A DNA stretch of 64,000 nucleotides, from the NCBI GenBank assembly GCA_023386955.1, contig JAEWIS010000007.1:1-64000 (forward strand), given 5' to 3'. Source of the stretch: Bacillota bacterium (GTDB taxonomy: Bacteria > Bacillota > Bacilli > Paenibacillales > NBRC-103111). The notes under the pieces were generated by a model. That model was not told the DNA's origin, did no database searches, and saw only the letters and a program-made list of their open reading frames with translations. Both the position numbers and the translations under genes were made by a program. Within the stretch, counting starts at the first letter, position 1, and every line of letters begins with the position of its first letter. This document shows, piece by piece, positions 24,886 through 33,268 of this stretch.

Positions 24886-24932
24886 ATTTCGTTGTAAAAA
24901 TTACCAACGAAATAAAGTGTTGTTGTATACAA
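24886..24932. promoter_or_regulatory. paired operator-like palindromes upstream of the MCP operon
   Basis: A perfect inverted repeat ATTTCGTTG-N10-CAACGAAAT occupies 24886-24913, and the palindrome TTGTATACAA occupies 24923-24932, just upstream of a -35 box. TTGTATACAA resembles operators of GntR/FCD regulators. No candidate regulator gene is adjacent except the AraC gene. Confidence 0.5.
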
Positions 24933-24939
24933 TCGAATA

Positions 24940-24969
24940 TTGTCGAATCAAAACCTTACATGATATGAT
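24940..24969 (+). promoter_or_regulatory. candidate promoter of the MCP-cheW-cheA operon
   Basis: TTGTCG (24940-24945) and TATGAT (24964-24969) are 18 bp apart, 168 bp upstream of the MCP start. The long AT-rich leader that follows includes a GGAGGTGG at 25011 without an associated gene. Confidence 0.5.
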
Positions 24970-25136
24970 GCAAAATATAATCATTATAATTTTTTAACAA
25001 TGATAAAAATGGAGGTGGTTCCAGCTTATACATTCTCCACCCACTGCGGCACATACATAAGACTACACCATGATCGATGAAACCCGGCCCGGATTTTAAC
25101 ACAACCACTAATCACCTGATGAAGGAGCATGCCTCT

Positions 25137-26723
25137 ATGAAATGGTTCATGAATTGGAAAACGTCCACTAAGCTAATCTCCGCCTTCGTCCTTGTCGCCA
25201 TTGTGGTGGGTATCGTCGGATTGTATTCCATCCGCAATCTGGGTCTGATGAACAACAACAGCAAGCAGCTGTACAATAATAACCTGATGTCCATCCAAAC
25301 CTTGTCCGAAGCCCAAATCTCCTTTTTGAACGTGCGGGTTCTGACCCGGGATATCGCCACTGCCACCGCTAAGGCTGATAAAGACCGCATGAACAGCGAG
25401 GTGGATGCCTTAAACAAGAATGTACTGAAGCAAATTGAGGTGTACCGTCCATTGGCTACAACGCCGGAAGAGCTGGCCGTTTTGAAGGAACTGGACAGCC
25501 TTATCGGGCCGTATTACAAAATGATGGAAACCGGCATCGAGTTGGCTTACAAAAGCGATATTTCGGAATTCCAGCAGTATCTGAGCACTACCTTGGCGGT
25601 GGAGGGCAACAAAATCCGCGACCAGTTGGATAAGCTTATGGAAGTCAATGTGGAGCTGGGTGATAAAGCAAACGATGCTTCCCTTCAAACTTATACTGAT
25701 TCGCGGAATATAACCGCAGCTCTGGTGTTGGCCGCTCTGATCATCAGCATCCTCCTGGGTTACGTGATTTCACGCCTGATTTCTAAACCCCTGAATCAAA
25801 TCGTCACCCTTGTCGGCCGGGTATCCCAAGGGGATTTGCGGGACGAGGCCGATATTCACACCAAGGATGAAATCGGCCAGCTTGCCGACAGCATCAATGC
25901 CATGATTTATAATCTGCGGAGTCTGATCGGCGGTATCATGCAGTCCTCCCAAAGTGTGGCCGCCGCCTCGGAGCAAATCTCCGCCAGCACCCAGGAAATC
26001 GCCAGCGGCAGCACTACTCAAGCGCAATCTGCCCAGTCCATTTCCGCAATGTTCAGAGAGCTCACCCTTGCCATTAATTCTGCCGCCCAAAGCGCGGAGG
26101 AAGCGGCCGAGCTGGCGGACAACACTGTGCAAACAGCCAACCAGGGCGAAGGCATCGTCCGAGCCTCCGCCTCCGGCATGCAGAATGTGAATGCCTCCAT
26201 GAGCCTGTTGGAGGAGGACTCCCGGAAAATCGGAGCTATTATCGAGGTCATAGACGATATTGCCGACCAGACCAATCTTTTGGCCCTCAATGCAGCAATT
26301 GAAGCCGCCCGTGCAGGAGACCAGGGCCGGGGTTTCTCGGTGGTTGCCGACGAGGTCCGCAAGCTGGCCGAACGGAGCAGCGAGGCTACGAAGGAAATTA
26401 CCTCCATCATCAAGGCCATGCAGGAAAATACACGGCAAAGCGTTTCCGCCGTATCCGAAAGCGCTGCTCAATCCGAAGAGATGAAGGAAGCCTTCCGCAA
26501 CATTATCCGCACCGTGGACAACTCCTCCCAGAAGGTAAATGAAATCGCCGCCGCCTGTGAGGAAGAGGCCGCCCAGGCCTCCAGCGTGATGAGATCGGTG
26601 GAAGCCATCGCCGCCACCAGTGAAGAGACGGCTGCGGCCTCGGAGGAAACGGCTGCAACCTGCCAATCCCTTGCACATCTTGCCGACGAGCTGAATGTCT
26701 CCGTGTCCAAATTCAAAATCTAA
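25137..26723 (+). CDS. methyl-accepting chemotaxis protein
   Basis: This 528-residue receptor has two membrane helices (about 12-32 and 190-210) around a periplasm-side four-helix-bundle sensor, a HAMP domain ([20 protein letters not shown], about 212-265) and a cytoplasmic signalling domain. The signalling domain has the conserved tip [32 protein letters not shown] at 25137 follows AAGGAG. It is first in a three-gene operon with CheW and CheA, so it probably feeds that kinase directly. No methyltransferase gene is nearby. Confidence 0.95.
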   Translation: MKWFMNWKTSTKLISAFVLVAIVVGIVGLYSIRNLGLMNNNSKQLYNNNLMSIQTLSEAQISFLNVRVLTRDIATATAKADKDRMNSEVDALNKNVLKQIEVYRPLATTPEELAVLKELDSLIGPYYKMMETGIELAYKSDISEFQQYLSTTLAVEGNKIRDQLDKLMEVNVELGDKANDASLQTYTDSRNITAALVLAALIISILLGYVISRLISKPLNQIVTLVGRVSQGDLRDEADIHTKDEIGQLADSINAMIYNLRSLIGGIMQSSQSVAAASEQISASTQEIASGSTTQAQSAQSISAMFRELTLAINSAAQSAEEAAELADNTVQTANQGEGIVRASASGMQNVNASMSLLEEDSRKIGAIIEVIDDIADQTNLLALNAAIEAARAGDQGRGFSVVADEVRKLAERSSEATKEITSIIKAMQENTRQSVSAVSESAAQSEEMKEAFRNIIRTVDNSSQKVNEIAAACEEEAAQASSVMRSVEAIAATSEETAAASEETAATCQSLAHLADELNVSVSKFKI

Positions 26724-26742
26724 CAGATTCGGGTGTGAGCTT

Positions 26743-27171
26743 ATGGCTACCGTTCAGCAGGACCAATATATCGAAATGACAGTGGGCGGCGAAAATTACG
26801 CCATTAAGATTGAGGATATCCACGAGATTATCAAAATGCAGGCGATTACGGATTTGCCCCACTCCAAATTTTATGTAAAGGGAATCATCAACCTGAGGGG
26901 AATGGTGGTTCCGGTGGTAAGTCTGCGCAATATGTTTGGGATGGCCGATGAGGCCTATACCAAAGCCACCCGGATTGTGGTTGTCCATCACCAGGAGGAA
27001 GCCGTGGGCATTATAGTCGATCAGGTCAATAAGGTGACCACATATCCGGAGGTACAGCCGCCGCCTGTTCAGATGGGCAGTGTGAACGGTGCGTTTTTTT
27101 CGGGCATAGGGCTCCGGGGACAGCATTTGGTCGGCATCCTGAAGCTGGATGAAGTCCTTCTGCAGGAATAA
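26743..27171 (+). CDS. cheW: chemotaxis coupling protein CheW
   Basis: This 142-residue protein is a single CheW domain, coupling receptors to CheA: GGENYAIKIEDIHEIIKM, then FYVKGIINLRGMVVPVVSLR, and the EEAVGIIVDQVNKV strand. ATG at 26743 is chosen because the longer frame overlaps the MCP end; its ribosome site (GGTGTGAG) is weak. It lies 19 bp after the MCP gene and 21 bp before cheA. Confidence 0.93.
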   Translation: MATVQQDQYIEMTVGGENYAIKIEDIHEIIKMQAITDLPHSKFYVKGIINLRGMVVPVVSLRNMFGMADEAYTKATRIVVVHHQEEAVGIIVDQVNKVTTYPEVQPPPVQMGSVNGAFFSGIGLRGQHLVGILKLDEVLLQE

Positions 27172-27192
27172 GGAAACGGGAGGCACAGCATA

Positions 27193-29211
27193 ATGGAGGA
27201 TCTTTCAGCCTACCGCGAAGCATTCATTGGAGAAATGGTGGATCAGCTGGAGCGTATGGAGCATTATCTGCTTCATTTGGAGCATGATACGTCCGCGGAT
27301 ACCATCCAATCGATTTTCCGCACCGCCCATACCATTAAAGGTTCATCCGCCGCCATGGGCTTTGATGAAATGAAATCCGTCACCCATGAGGTGGAGCATC
27401 TGCTGGATATGGTGCGCAGCAATAAGCTCCAGGCAGGCCGCAATCTGGTGAATCTGCTGTTCGAGGCCTTGGACCATCTGAAGCTTTTGCGCGACGAGTA
27501 TATGGGGGAATCGGCTTTTTCGGATATTGCCTTCCTGCTGGTCAAGCTTCGGGAATTTGTGGACAATACCCCTTCCTTGGAAACCCCTAAAAAAGAGCTG
27601 AAGGAATTGACCGGGCTGACCCTGGAGCAGTCCCTCCGGCTGGAGGAAGCCCGGGAAACCGGGTGCAGCATCCTAAAGGTGCAGATGTCCCTCAGCTCCG
27701 GCTGTATCATGAAGGGCGCCCGCTACTACCTCATCATGCAGGATGTGCAGGCAAGATTCGGCGCTGTGCTCTATGCCGATCCGGCAGCCTCCGAGCCCGG
27801 AGCCGCATTCGATGATGAAGCGGAGGAAGCTTACAGCCGCGCCGTGTTTCTTCTCGCCACCCGGGAGAATGCGGAGACAGTGGCGGCCGGCTTGCGCGCC
27901 CACTCCGATGTGGAGTCAGCCGCAGCGGAGCTTTATCAGCCGCAGTCTTCCAGCGGGCCGAAAGCCTCTGTCCCCGCCTCCGCTGCCAAAGAGCATCCGG
28001 TCTCGGCGGAGGAGAAGCAGAATAAAGGCCCGCAGACCATACGGGTTAGTGTAGAACGGCTGGAGCATCTGATGAACCTGGTGGGGGAGCTGCTGATCGA
28101 CCAGACCTCACTGGCGCAGCTGAAGCAATCCGTTACGCGTTCCCACCGCAATGAGGAGTTTGTGGAGCGGTTGGGGGATATTTCGGACCATATTTCCCGA
28201 ACGGTCGGAGAGCTCCAGGACAGTGTGATGAAGGCGCGGATGCTGCCTATCCGGCATCTGTTCCAGCGGTTCCCGAGAACGGTCCGGGATCTGTCCCAGA
28301 AGCTGGGCAAGGAAATCGAGCTGGTGCTGGACGGAATGGAAACCGAGCTGGACCGGACCGTGATTGAGGAAATCTGGGACCCGCTGATCCACCTGCTCCG
28401 CAATGCGGTGGATCATGGCATTGAGATGGCGGACATCCGACTTGTCAACGGCAAACCGGCGAAAGGTACGGTACGCTTAAACTCATACCATGAGGACAAC
28501 CAAGTGATTATTACCGTTGAGGACGACGGCGGCGGAATCCGTCCGGAGGCCATTCTGGAATCGGCCCTGCGCAAGGGGATCGTGACGGAGGAGGAGGCAG
28601 CCCATCTGTCGGACCAGGACGCCATTCACCTGATCTTCCGCCCCGGCTTCTCCACTGCCGCCCAGGTCAGCGAGGTGTCCGGGCGCGGCGTGGGCATGGA
28701 TATTGTCCGCAGCCAGATCGAACGGCTGAACGGGATGATCCACATCGATTCCCGGCCCGGCACAGGCACCCGCTTCACCATCCGCCTCCCCCTTACACTG
28801 GCTATTATTACAGGATTGAAGGTGAAGGTCTCCCAACGGGATTATATGATCCCGATGACCAACGTCGTGGAGATTGTCCGGGTGTTGGACAAGGACATCA
28901 AAACCATCCAGGGACAGAGTGTACTGGTCATCCGCAAGGAAACCATCCCCCTGGTCTGGCTGAGTGATGTGCTGAATTATGAACGCCCCCTCAAGCTGAA
29001 GAAGCATCAGCCCATTGTGATTGTCGGTTCGGCCGAAAGGAAAATCGCCTTGGCGGTGGATGAGCTTCTTGGCAATCAGGAGGTTGTGATTAAGACGTTG
29101 GGCAGCTACCTGGGCAAAATCCCCTATGTAGCCGGAGCCGCTATTCTGGGCAACGGCCGGGTGGCGCTGATTGCGGAAATCTCCTATTTGTTCCAGATGC
29201 TCAAAGGATAA
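27193..29211 (+). CDS. cheA: chemotaxis histidine kinase CheA
   Basis: This 672-residue kinase has a P1 phosphotransfer domain with the phosphorylated His in FRTAHTIKGSSAAMGF (about His46), a variable middle region (about 130-280), dimerisation helices, the P4 ATPase (HLLRNAVDHGIE, DDGGGI, GRGVGMDIV, about 350-545) and a CheW-like P5 domain. Its TAA is followed directly by a terminator. No cheY, cheB or cheR lies in the operon, so its response regulator must be encoded elsewhere. Output other than the flagellum is possible. Confidence 0.95.
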   Translation: MEDLSAYREAFIGEMVDQLERMEHYLLHLEHDTSADTIQSIFRTAHTIKGSSAAMGFDEMKSVTHEVEHLLDMVRSNKLQAGRNLVNLLFEALDHLKLLRDEYMGESAFSDIAFLLVKLREFVDNTPSLETPKKELKELTGLTLEQSLRLEEARETGCSILKVQMSLSSGCIMKGARYYLIMQDVQARFGAVLYADPAASEPGAAFDDEAEEAYSRAVFLLATRENAETVAAGLRAHSDVESAAAELYQPQSSSGPKASVPASAAKEHPVSAEEKQNKGPQTIRVSVERLEHLMNLVGELLIDQTSLAQLKQSVTRSHRNEEFVERLGDISDHISRTVGELQDSVMKARMLPIRHLFQRFPRTVRDLSQKLGKEIELVLDGMETELDRTVIEEIWDPLIHLLRNAVDHGIEMADIRLVNGKPAKGTVRLNSYHEDNQVIITVEDDGGGIRPEAILESALRKGIVTEEEAAHLSDQDAIHLIFRPGFSTAAQVSEVSGRGVGMDIVRSQIERLNGMIHIDSRPGTGTRFTIRLPLTLAIITGLKVKVSQRDYMIPMTNVVEIVRVLDKDIKTIQGQSVLVIRKETIPLVWLSDVLNYERPLKLKKHQPIVIVGSAERKIALAVDELLGNQEVVIKTLGSYLGKIPYVAGAAILGNGRVALIAEISYLFQMLKG

Positions 29212-29217
29212 CAAAAA

Positions 29218-29261
29218 GCTCTCCGGCTGAATGAACAGCAGGAGAGCCTTTTTGTTTTTTT
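29218..29261 (+). terminator. terminator of the MCP-cheW-cheA operon
   Basis: The hairpin GCTCTCC/GGAGAGC (29218-29247) is followed by CTTTTTGTTTTTTT. Confidence 0.9.
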
Positions 29262-29356
29262 ATGACACCGATGCGGGTTCAGAGGGGTTCTATTCCGCAA
29301 GCTGCTGCTGCCTTTGGTGGCACTACACTCTGTGCGCAGCTTTTTACCAGCGAAGC

Positions 29357-29534
29357 TAAACTCGAAAAATCATATACAAATTTCCTGATTGTTATAAAAT
29401 ACCCTTTTGTACTCGATTTTTCATATCAAATCTTCCCATTCCGACCCAGTAACCCGATTTATAGTTGAAAAATCGTGTTTAATCCATCACTTCAGCCTGA
29501 TTTGCCCATTTTATATATGAAATTTCATGTTTGG
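29357..29534. repeat. four-unit palindromic repeat element, locus 2 (AT-rich)
   Basis: Four AT-rich units share a core like ACTCGATTTTTCATAT..AAAT: near 29359-29381 and 29410-29431 in one orientation, 29457-29480 and 29508-29532 in the other. Pair spacings are 51 and 52 bp and the centre gap is about 25 bp. The unit sequence differs from the other loci while the arrangement is the same. The region lies between the convergent cheA and hisJ genes; nothing else is seen there. Confidence 0.75.
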
Positions 29535-29610
29535 GTGTAAACCGGGAGGGGAGTGTAGCTTGCCAAGTATGGTTTCGTCCGATTTGTCGGACAGTCCCTT
29601 GCTGTTCTAT

Positions 29611-30435
29611 TTACTCGCCCATAATCTGCTCAAACCATTCCCAGCCGAAGCCTACATGCTCCGGCTTGTGGGAATCGGAGCCGTACACAAGGGGAATTCC
29701 TGCCCCGCGGCACTGCTTCAGAAACCACTCCGGCACATACGGCTTACCGCAGGTCCCTACCCGGAGACCGGCTGTATTCACATCGAGGCCGAAGCCTGTT
29801 TCCGCCAGCAGGGGGAGCAGCTTCTCCAGCCTGCCGCGGATGAAGCCATCCTCTAGAGGCGGAAGCACATTCTGGAATTTCTCGATCAGATTGATGTGGC
29901 CGATGCGTACTCTGCCCGGCAGACCTGCCGTTTTGGCCCATTGGATTGCCAGCTCCACATGATCGTAATATTCCGCCGCCACCGCTTTCATAGTCCCGTA
30001 GTAGTCAAGCAGCCCCTCGCGGAAATCCTCCGACGTAAAATCGATGCAGCGCATACCGCCTTTACCGGGCAGGTAATGGACCGACACGACAATATCCTCC
30101 AGGATGTTCAGCCAAGGCTCCAGCATCGCTTCGGAATACGCAGCAGCGCCATGAAGGTAATCCACCTCCAGCCCTGCCGGAATATCGATAATCCCCGAAT
30201 AACGCTCCTTCATCTTCCGCACATAGCGGAAATATGCCGGAAGCTCGGCCAGGGGCATGGCCAGCTCCTCCATCAGAGCCGGATTATCGATCCACCCCTT
30301 GGGCAGAGGCGGATGCTCCGTTATGGAATAGCGCTGGAAGCCCTGCTTCACTGCCTCTTGTATGTATTTTTCCTGTGGTTCCGGGCTGCCGTGCCTGCAA
30401 AAGCGGGTATGGGTATGTCCGTCCCACTTGATCAT
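29611..30435 (-). CDS. hisJ: histidinol-phosphatase of the PHP family
   Basis: This 274-residue metal-dependent phosphatase matches HisJ/HisK, which makes histidinol from histidinol phosphate. PHP motifs are visible: [13 protein letters not shown] at the N terminus, [39 protein letters not shown] and the terminal [14 protein letters not shown] at 30435 overlaps the stop of the esterase gene by four bases. No other histidine genes are present, so a substrate other than histidinol phosphate is possible. Confidence 0.85.
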   Translation of the reverse strand: MIKWDGHTHTRFCRHGSPEPQEKYIQEAVKQGFQRYSITEHPPLPKGWIDNPALMEELAMPLAELPAYFRYVRKMKERYSGIIDIPAGLEVDYLHGAAAYSEAMLEPWLNILEDIVVSVHYLPGKGGMRCIDFTSEDFREGLLDYYGTMKAVAAEYYDHVELAIQWAKTAGLPGRVRIGHINLIEKFQNVLPPLEDGFIRGRLEKLLPLLAETGFGLDVNTAGLRVGTCGKPYVPEWFLKQCRGAGIPLVYGSDSHKPEHVGFGWEWFEQIMGE

Positions 30436-31214
30436 AGGCGTTTCTCCGGCAGGGGCAGCCACTTCAGCACATCCTGGATGCGGTTATCCCAAATCTCCCA
30501 GCTATGGCCGCCAGGCCCTTCCGCGTAGGTAAGCTCCAGGCCCTTCTCCTGCACATGGTCGCGGAACCGGATATTGGGGTCGTACAGGAAGTCCTCCGTG
30601 CCGCAGAACTGGTACAGCTTGGGCTGCTCCTTCCCGGAAGCGGCAAGCTCTGTTGCCAGCTGGAACAAATCCGCCGGTGTGCCGTCAATTCCCCCGTAAT
30701 TTCCGAACAGCCATTTGAACTCATCGCCGGGATGGGCCTGAACCGCCCACTTCACATCCATCACCCCCGACAGACTGGCCGCGGCGGCGAAGCGGTCGGG
30801 ATGGGTCAAGGCCAGCTTCATGGCCCCGTAACCTCCCATGGACAAACCGGCGACATAGTTATCCTCCCGTTTATCCGACAAGTGGAAGAAGGAACGGGCA
30901 AGGGCCGGCAGCTCCTCGCTGACGAACTGCCAGTATTTGTGGCCATTGGGCATGTCGGTATAGAAACTCCGGTTCACCGCAGGCATCACCACCGCCAGTC
31001 CCAAAGCGGAGGCATACCGCTCAATGGAGGTGCGCCGCATCCAGATCGTGTGGTCGTCGGACAAACCATGGAGCAGATACAGCGTGGGATGTTTGCCGCC
31101 CCGCTCGGCGGATTCCATGCCGATCTGGTTTTTGGCCACCTGGGGCAGGATCACATACATGGACGCCGAGACGCCCAGGGAATCCGAGAAGAAATGACAG
31201 TCCATAAATGCCAT
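30432..31214 (-). CDS. esterase of the FrmB/EstA alpha/beta hydrolase group
   Basis: This 260-residue protein has the layout of S-formylglutathione hydrolase-like or tributyrin esterases: an N-terminal strand region, [18 protein letters not shown], the nucleophile elbow [10 protein letters not shown], an acid near EDFLYDPN and the catalytic His in GGHSWEIW. It is cytoplasmic. ATG at 31214 with AAGGAG ten bases upstream is preferred; the 61-residue extension lies over the next gene. It overlaps hisJ (ATGA), so the two are cotranscribed. Confidence 0.85.
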   Translation of the reverse strand: MAFMDCHFFSDSLGVSASMYVILPQVAKNQIGMESAERGGKHPTLYLLHGLSDDHTIWMRRTSIERYASALGLAVVMPAVNRSFYTDMPNGHKYWQFVSEELPALARSFFHLSDKREDNYVAGLSMGGYGAMKLALTHPDRFAAAASLSGVMDVKWAVQAHPGDEFKWLFGNYGGIDGTPADLFQLATELAASGKEQPKLYQFCGTEDFLYDPNIRFRDHVQEKGLELTYAEGPGGHSWEIWDNRIQDVLKWLPLPEKRL

Positions 31215-31260
31215 GGGATTGCAGCTCCTTTTGGATAGAGGAATAAATGAAAAGTAGTCT

Positions 31261-31902
31261 CTACGGCAGCACGTACACAATGATAGCAAAAAAATGGCAG
31301 ATGCTCCCGCCCAGCACAAACAAATGCCAGACGGCATGGTGGTAAGGAAAGCTGCGCCACACATAGAAGATGGTGCCCAGGGTATAGAATAATCCACCGG
31401 CTACCAGGAGAATAACCCCGCCTTGCGCCAGGTTATGGGTCAGCGTATTCCAAGCGAATACAATGATCCAGCCCATGGCGATATAAAAAATGGTAGAGGT
31501 GAACAGAAACCGCTTGGTAAAAAAGGCCTTAAAGGCGATACCCGCCAGTGCGATGCCCCACACGATGCCGAACAGGGTCCAGCCCAAGGGTCCGCGGATC
31601 ACATTAAACAACAGCGGCGTATAGGTGCCGGCAATAAACAGGTAGATGGAGGAATGGTCGAAAATCTCGAACAGATCCTTGACTTTACCCTCGGGAAAGC
31701 TGTGGACCAGGGTGGAGCAAGTATACAAAATAAGCATGGTAACGCCATAGATGGTGAAGCTCACCACATGCCAGGCGCTGCCGTCCATACTGGCGAATAC
31801 CACCAGCAGAACCAAAGCCGCGACACTCAGCAAGGCGCCAATTCCATGGATAATGGCATTGGCGATCTCTTCGCGCCGGGTATACACATGTGTGTTTGCC
31901 AC
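31261..31902 (-). CDS. TrhA/hemolysin III family membrane protein
   Basis: This 213-residue protein has seven transmembrane helices and the polar signature of the PAQR/hemolysin III superfamily: [30 protein letters not shown] and [12 protein letters not shown], which form a metal-site-like cluster. B. subtilis TrhA and relatives are linked to membrane fluidity; haemolysis is not implied. The start is GTG at 31902 with AAGGA upstream. It precedes the esterase-hisJ pair by about 45 bp and may be cotranscribed. Confidence 0.88.
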   Translation of the reverse strand: MANTHVYTRREEIANAIIHGIGALLSVAALVLLVVFASMDGSAWHVVSFTIYGVTMLILYTCSTLVHSFPEGKVKDLFEIFDHSSIYLFIAGTYTPLLFNVIRGPLGWTLFGIVWGIALAGIAFKAFFTKRFLFTSTIFYIAMGWIIVFAWNTLTHNLAQGGVILLVAGGLFYTLGTIFYVWRSFPYHHAVWHLFVLGGSICHFFAIIVYVLP

Positions 31903-32074
31903 TGCAAATCCTTCCTCTCCATATGCTTGATCCTACCCATTATACTCCAATCCGCGCCCCAAAAGCACCCTTCTGCAGAATAATGGAACCCGTTGCTTTT
32001 GGTTCCATCCGCACCTATCATATAGATATTGCGGCATTCGGCCGAAAAATCTGAGGGTTCCGGGGTGTTGTTGG

Positions 32075-32989
32075 ATGTGGTGGTTATGGATTGCCCTGCC
32101 GCTGGCTGCGATAGCTGTGGCGTTTGGCGTAGCCTTGTGGCATTTTTCCGACAAGGTGGTGCAGATCAAGGTTTGGGATGCGGAGCGGATCCTCCGGTTC
32201 GAAGCAGACAGCGGTGTACTGGACTTGGCCTATCTGGAGGCGCTTCCCAAGGAGGACGTGACAATCATCTCTCCCTATGGATATGCCCTCTCCGGCTGGT
32301 TCATTCCCTGCGGTGAGGACAGCAATAAAACCGTGATCCTGGCACATGGCGTAACCCGCTCCAGATTGTCCTCCATCAAATATGTGGAGCTGTTCCGCAA
32401 ACGGGGCTATAATGTGCTGGCTTACGATCACCGCCGGCATGGTCAAAGCGGAGGAGCCTCCACCACGTACGGCTTCTATGAAAAAGAGGATCTGCGCGCC
32501 TGGGTGGATTGGGTGTTCCGGCGTATGGGCCCCGGCGCGGTGGTGGGCACCCACGGGGAATCCATGGGCGCCGCTACCGTGCTGCAGCATGCCGCCACCG
32601 ATGAGCGGCTGCGGTTCTGCATTGCGGATTGCCCCTACTCGGATATTATGGGGCAGCTGGTCTACCGGCTGAAGGTAGAATATCCGGGAGTTCCCGTGTC
32701 CCCCACCATACCGCTGGTGGCGCTGCTCTGCCGGCTCCGTACCGGTGCGCGGCTGGATATGGCGGAATCCATACGCAGTCTTCCGTTGGCGGCTACACCG
32801 GTGCTGTTCATCCACGGCCAGGAGGACAGCTACATCGAGAAGCGGATGACCGAGGAGATGTTCCGGCTGAAGCAGGGGACGAAACGGCTGTACCTGGCTC
32901 CGGATGCGGACCATGCAGAGGCATATATGAAAAACCCCGACGAATACGATCGTATCGTCGGGGAGTTTTTGGAGGAAGCCGGAGTATAG
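32075..32989 (+). CDS. membrane-anchored alpha/beta hydrolase
   Basis: This 304-residue protein starts with one membrane helix (LWIALPLAAIAVAFGVALWHF) and continues as an alpha/beta hydrolase: VILAHGVTRSR, YDHRRHGQSGG, the nucleophile elbow GTHGESMGAATV, the acid region LFIHGQEDSYI and His in DADHAEAYM. It resembles the YqkD/BAAT-type peptidase-like hydrolases. The substrate is unknown. It is divergent from the TrhA gene and followed by a repeat element. Confidence 0.85.
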   Translation: MWWLWIALPLAAIAVAFGVALWHFSDKVVQIKVWDAERILRFEADSGVLDLAYLEALPKEDVTIISPYGYALSGWFIPCGEDSNKTVILAHGVTRSRLSSIKYVELFRKRGYNVLAYDHRRHGQSGGASTTYGFYEKEDLRAWVDWVFRRMGPGAVVGTHGESMGAATVLQHAATDERLRFCIADCPYSDIMGQLVYRLKVEYPGVPVSPTIPLVALLCRLRTGARLDMAESIRSLPLAATPVLFIHGQEDSYIEKRMTEEMFRLKQGTKRLYLAPDADHAEAYMKNPDEYDRIVGEFLEEAGV

Positions 32990-32994
32990 GCGAA

Positions 32995-33171
32995 CTGCAA
33001 AAGTGCAGTTATTTTCAGACAAGGCGATTCGAGCCGCCGGTCCGCCTGCAAAAGTGCAGTTATTTTCCGTTGAAAGTCCGATTAACCGGTTATGGAGCGG
33101 AATTAGCTGCACTTTTGCAGAATGTGGCTCCCACTTAGGCCTTCCCGGCTAAAATAGCTGCACTTTTGCAT
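32995..33171. repeat. four-unit palindromic repeat element, locus 3 (TGCAAAAGTGCA)
   Basis: Four 21-bp units lie at 32995-33015 and 33046-33066 (CTGCAAAAGTGCAGTTATTT sense) and at 33100-33120 and 33151-33171 (inverse, AAAATAGCTGCACTTTTGCA sense). Pair spacings are 51 and 51 bp and the centre gap is 33 bp. Each unit also contains its own small palindrome CTGCA/TGCAG. The region lies between convergent genes (hydrolase and MMPL exporter). Confidence 0.9.
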
Positions 33172-33268
33172 TTGGGCAGCTTGGGCCGTGCTGGTTCGGA
33201 GCCATGGAGCGTCCGCTCCCTCCGGCAGGCCAATGCCCCCGCGCGGCAAAAGGTGTATCTAGCTGCGG

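Noticed and set aside
25011..25082. Short frame after GGAGGTGG in the MCP leader as a leader peptide
   Set aside because: No proper ribosome site precedes its ATG, and the sequence gives no sign of a regulatory peptide.
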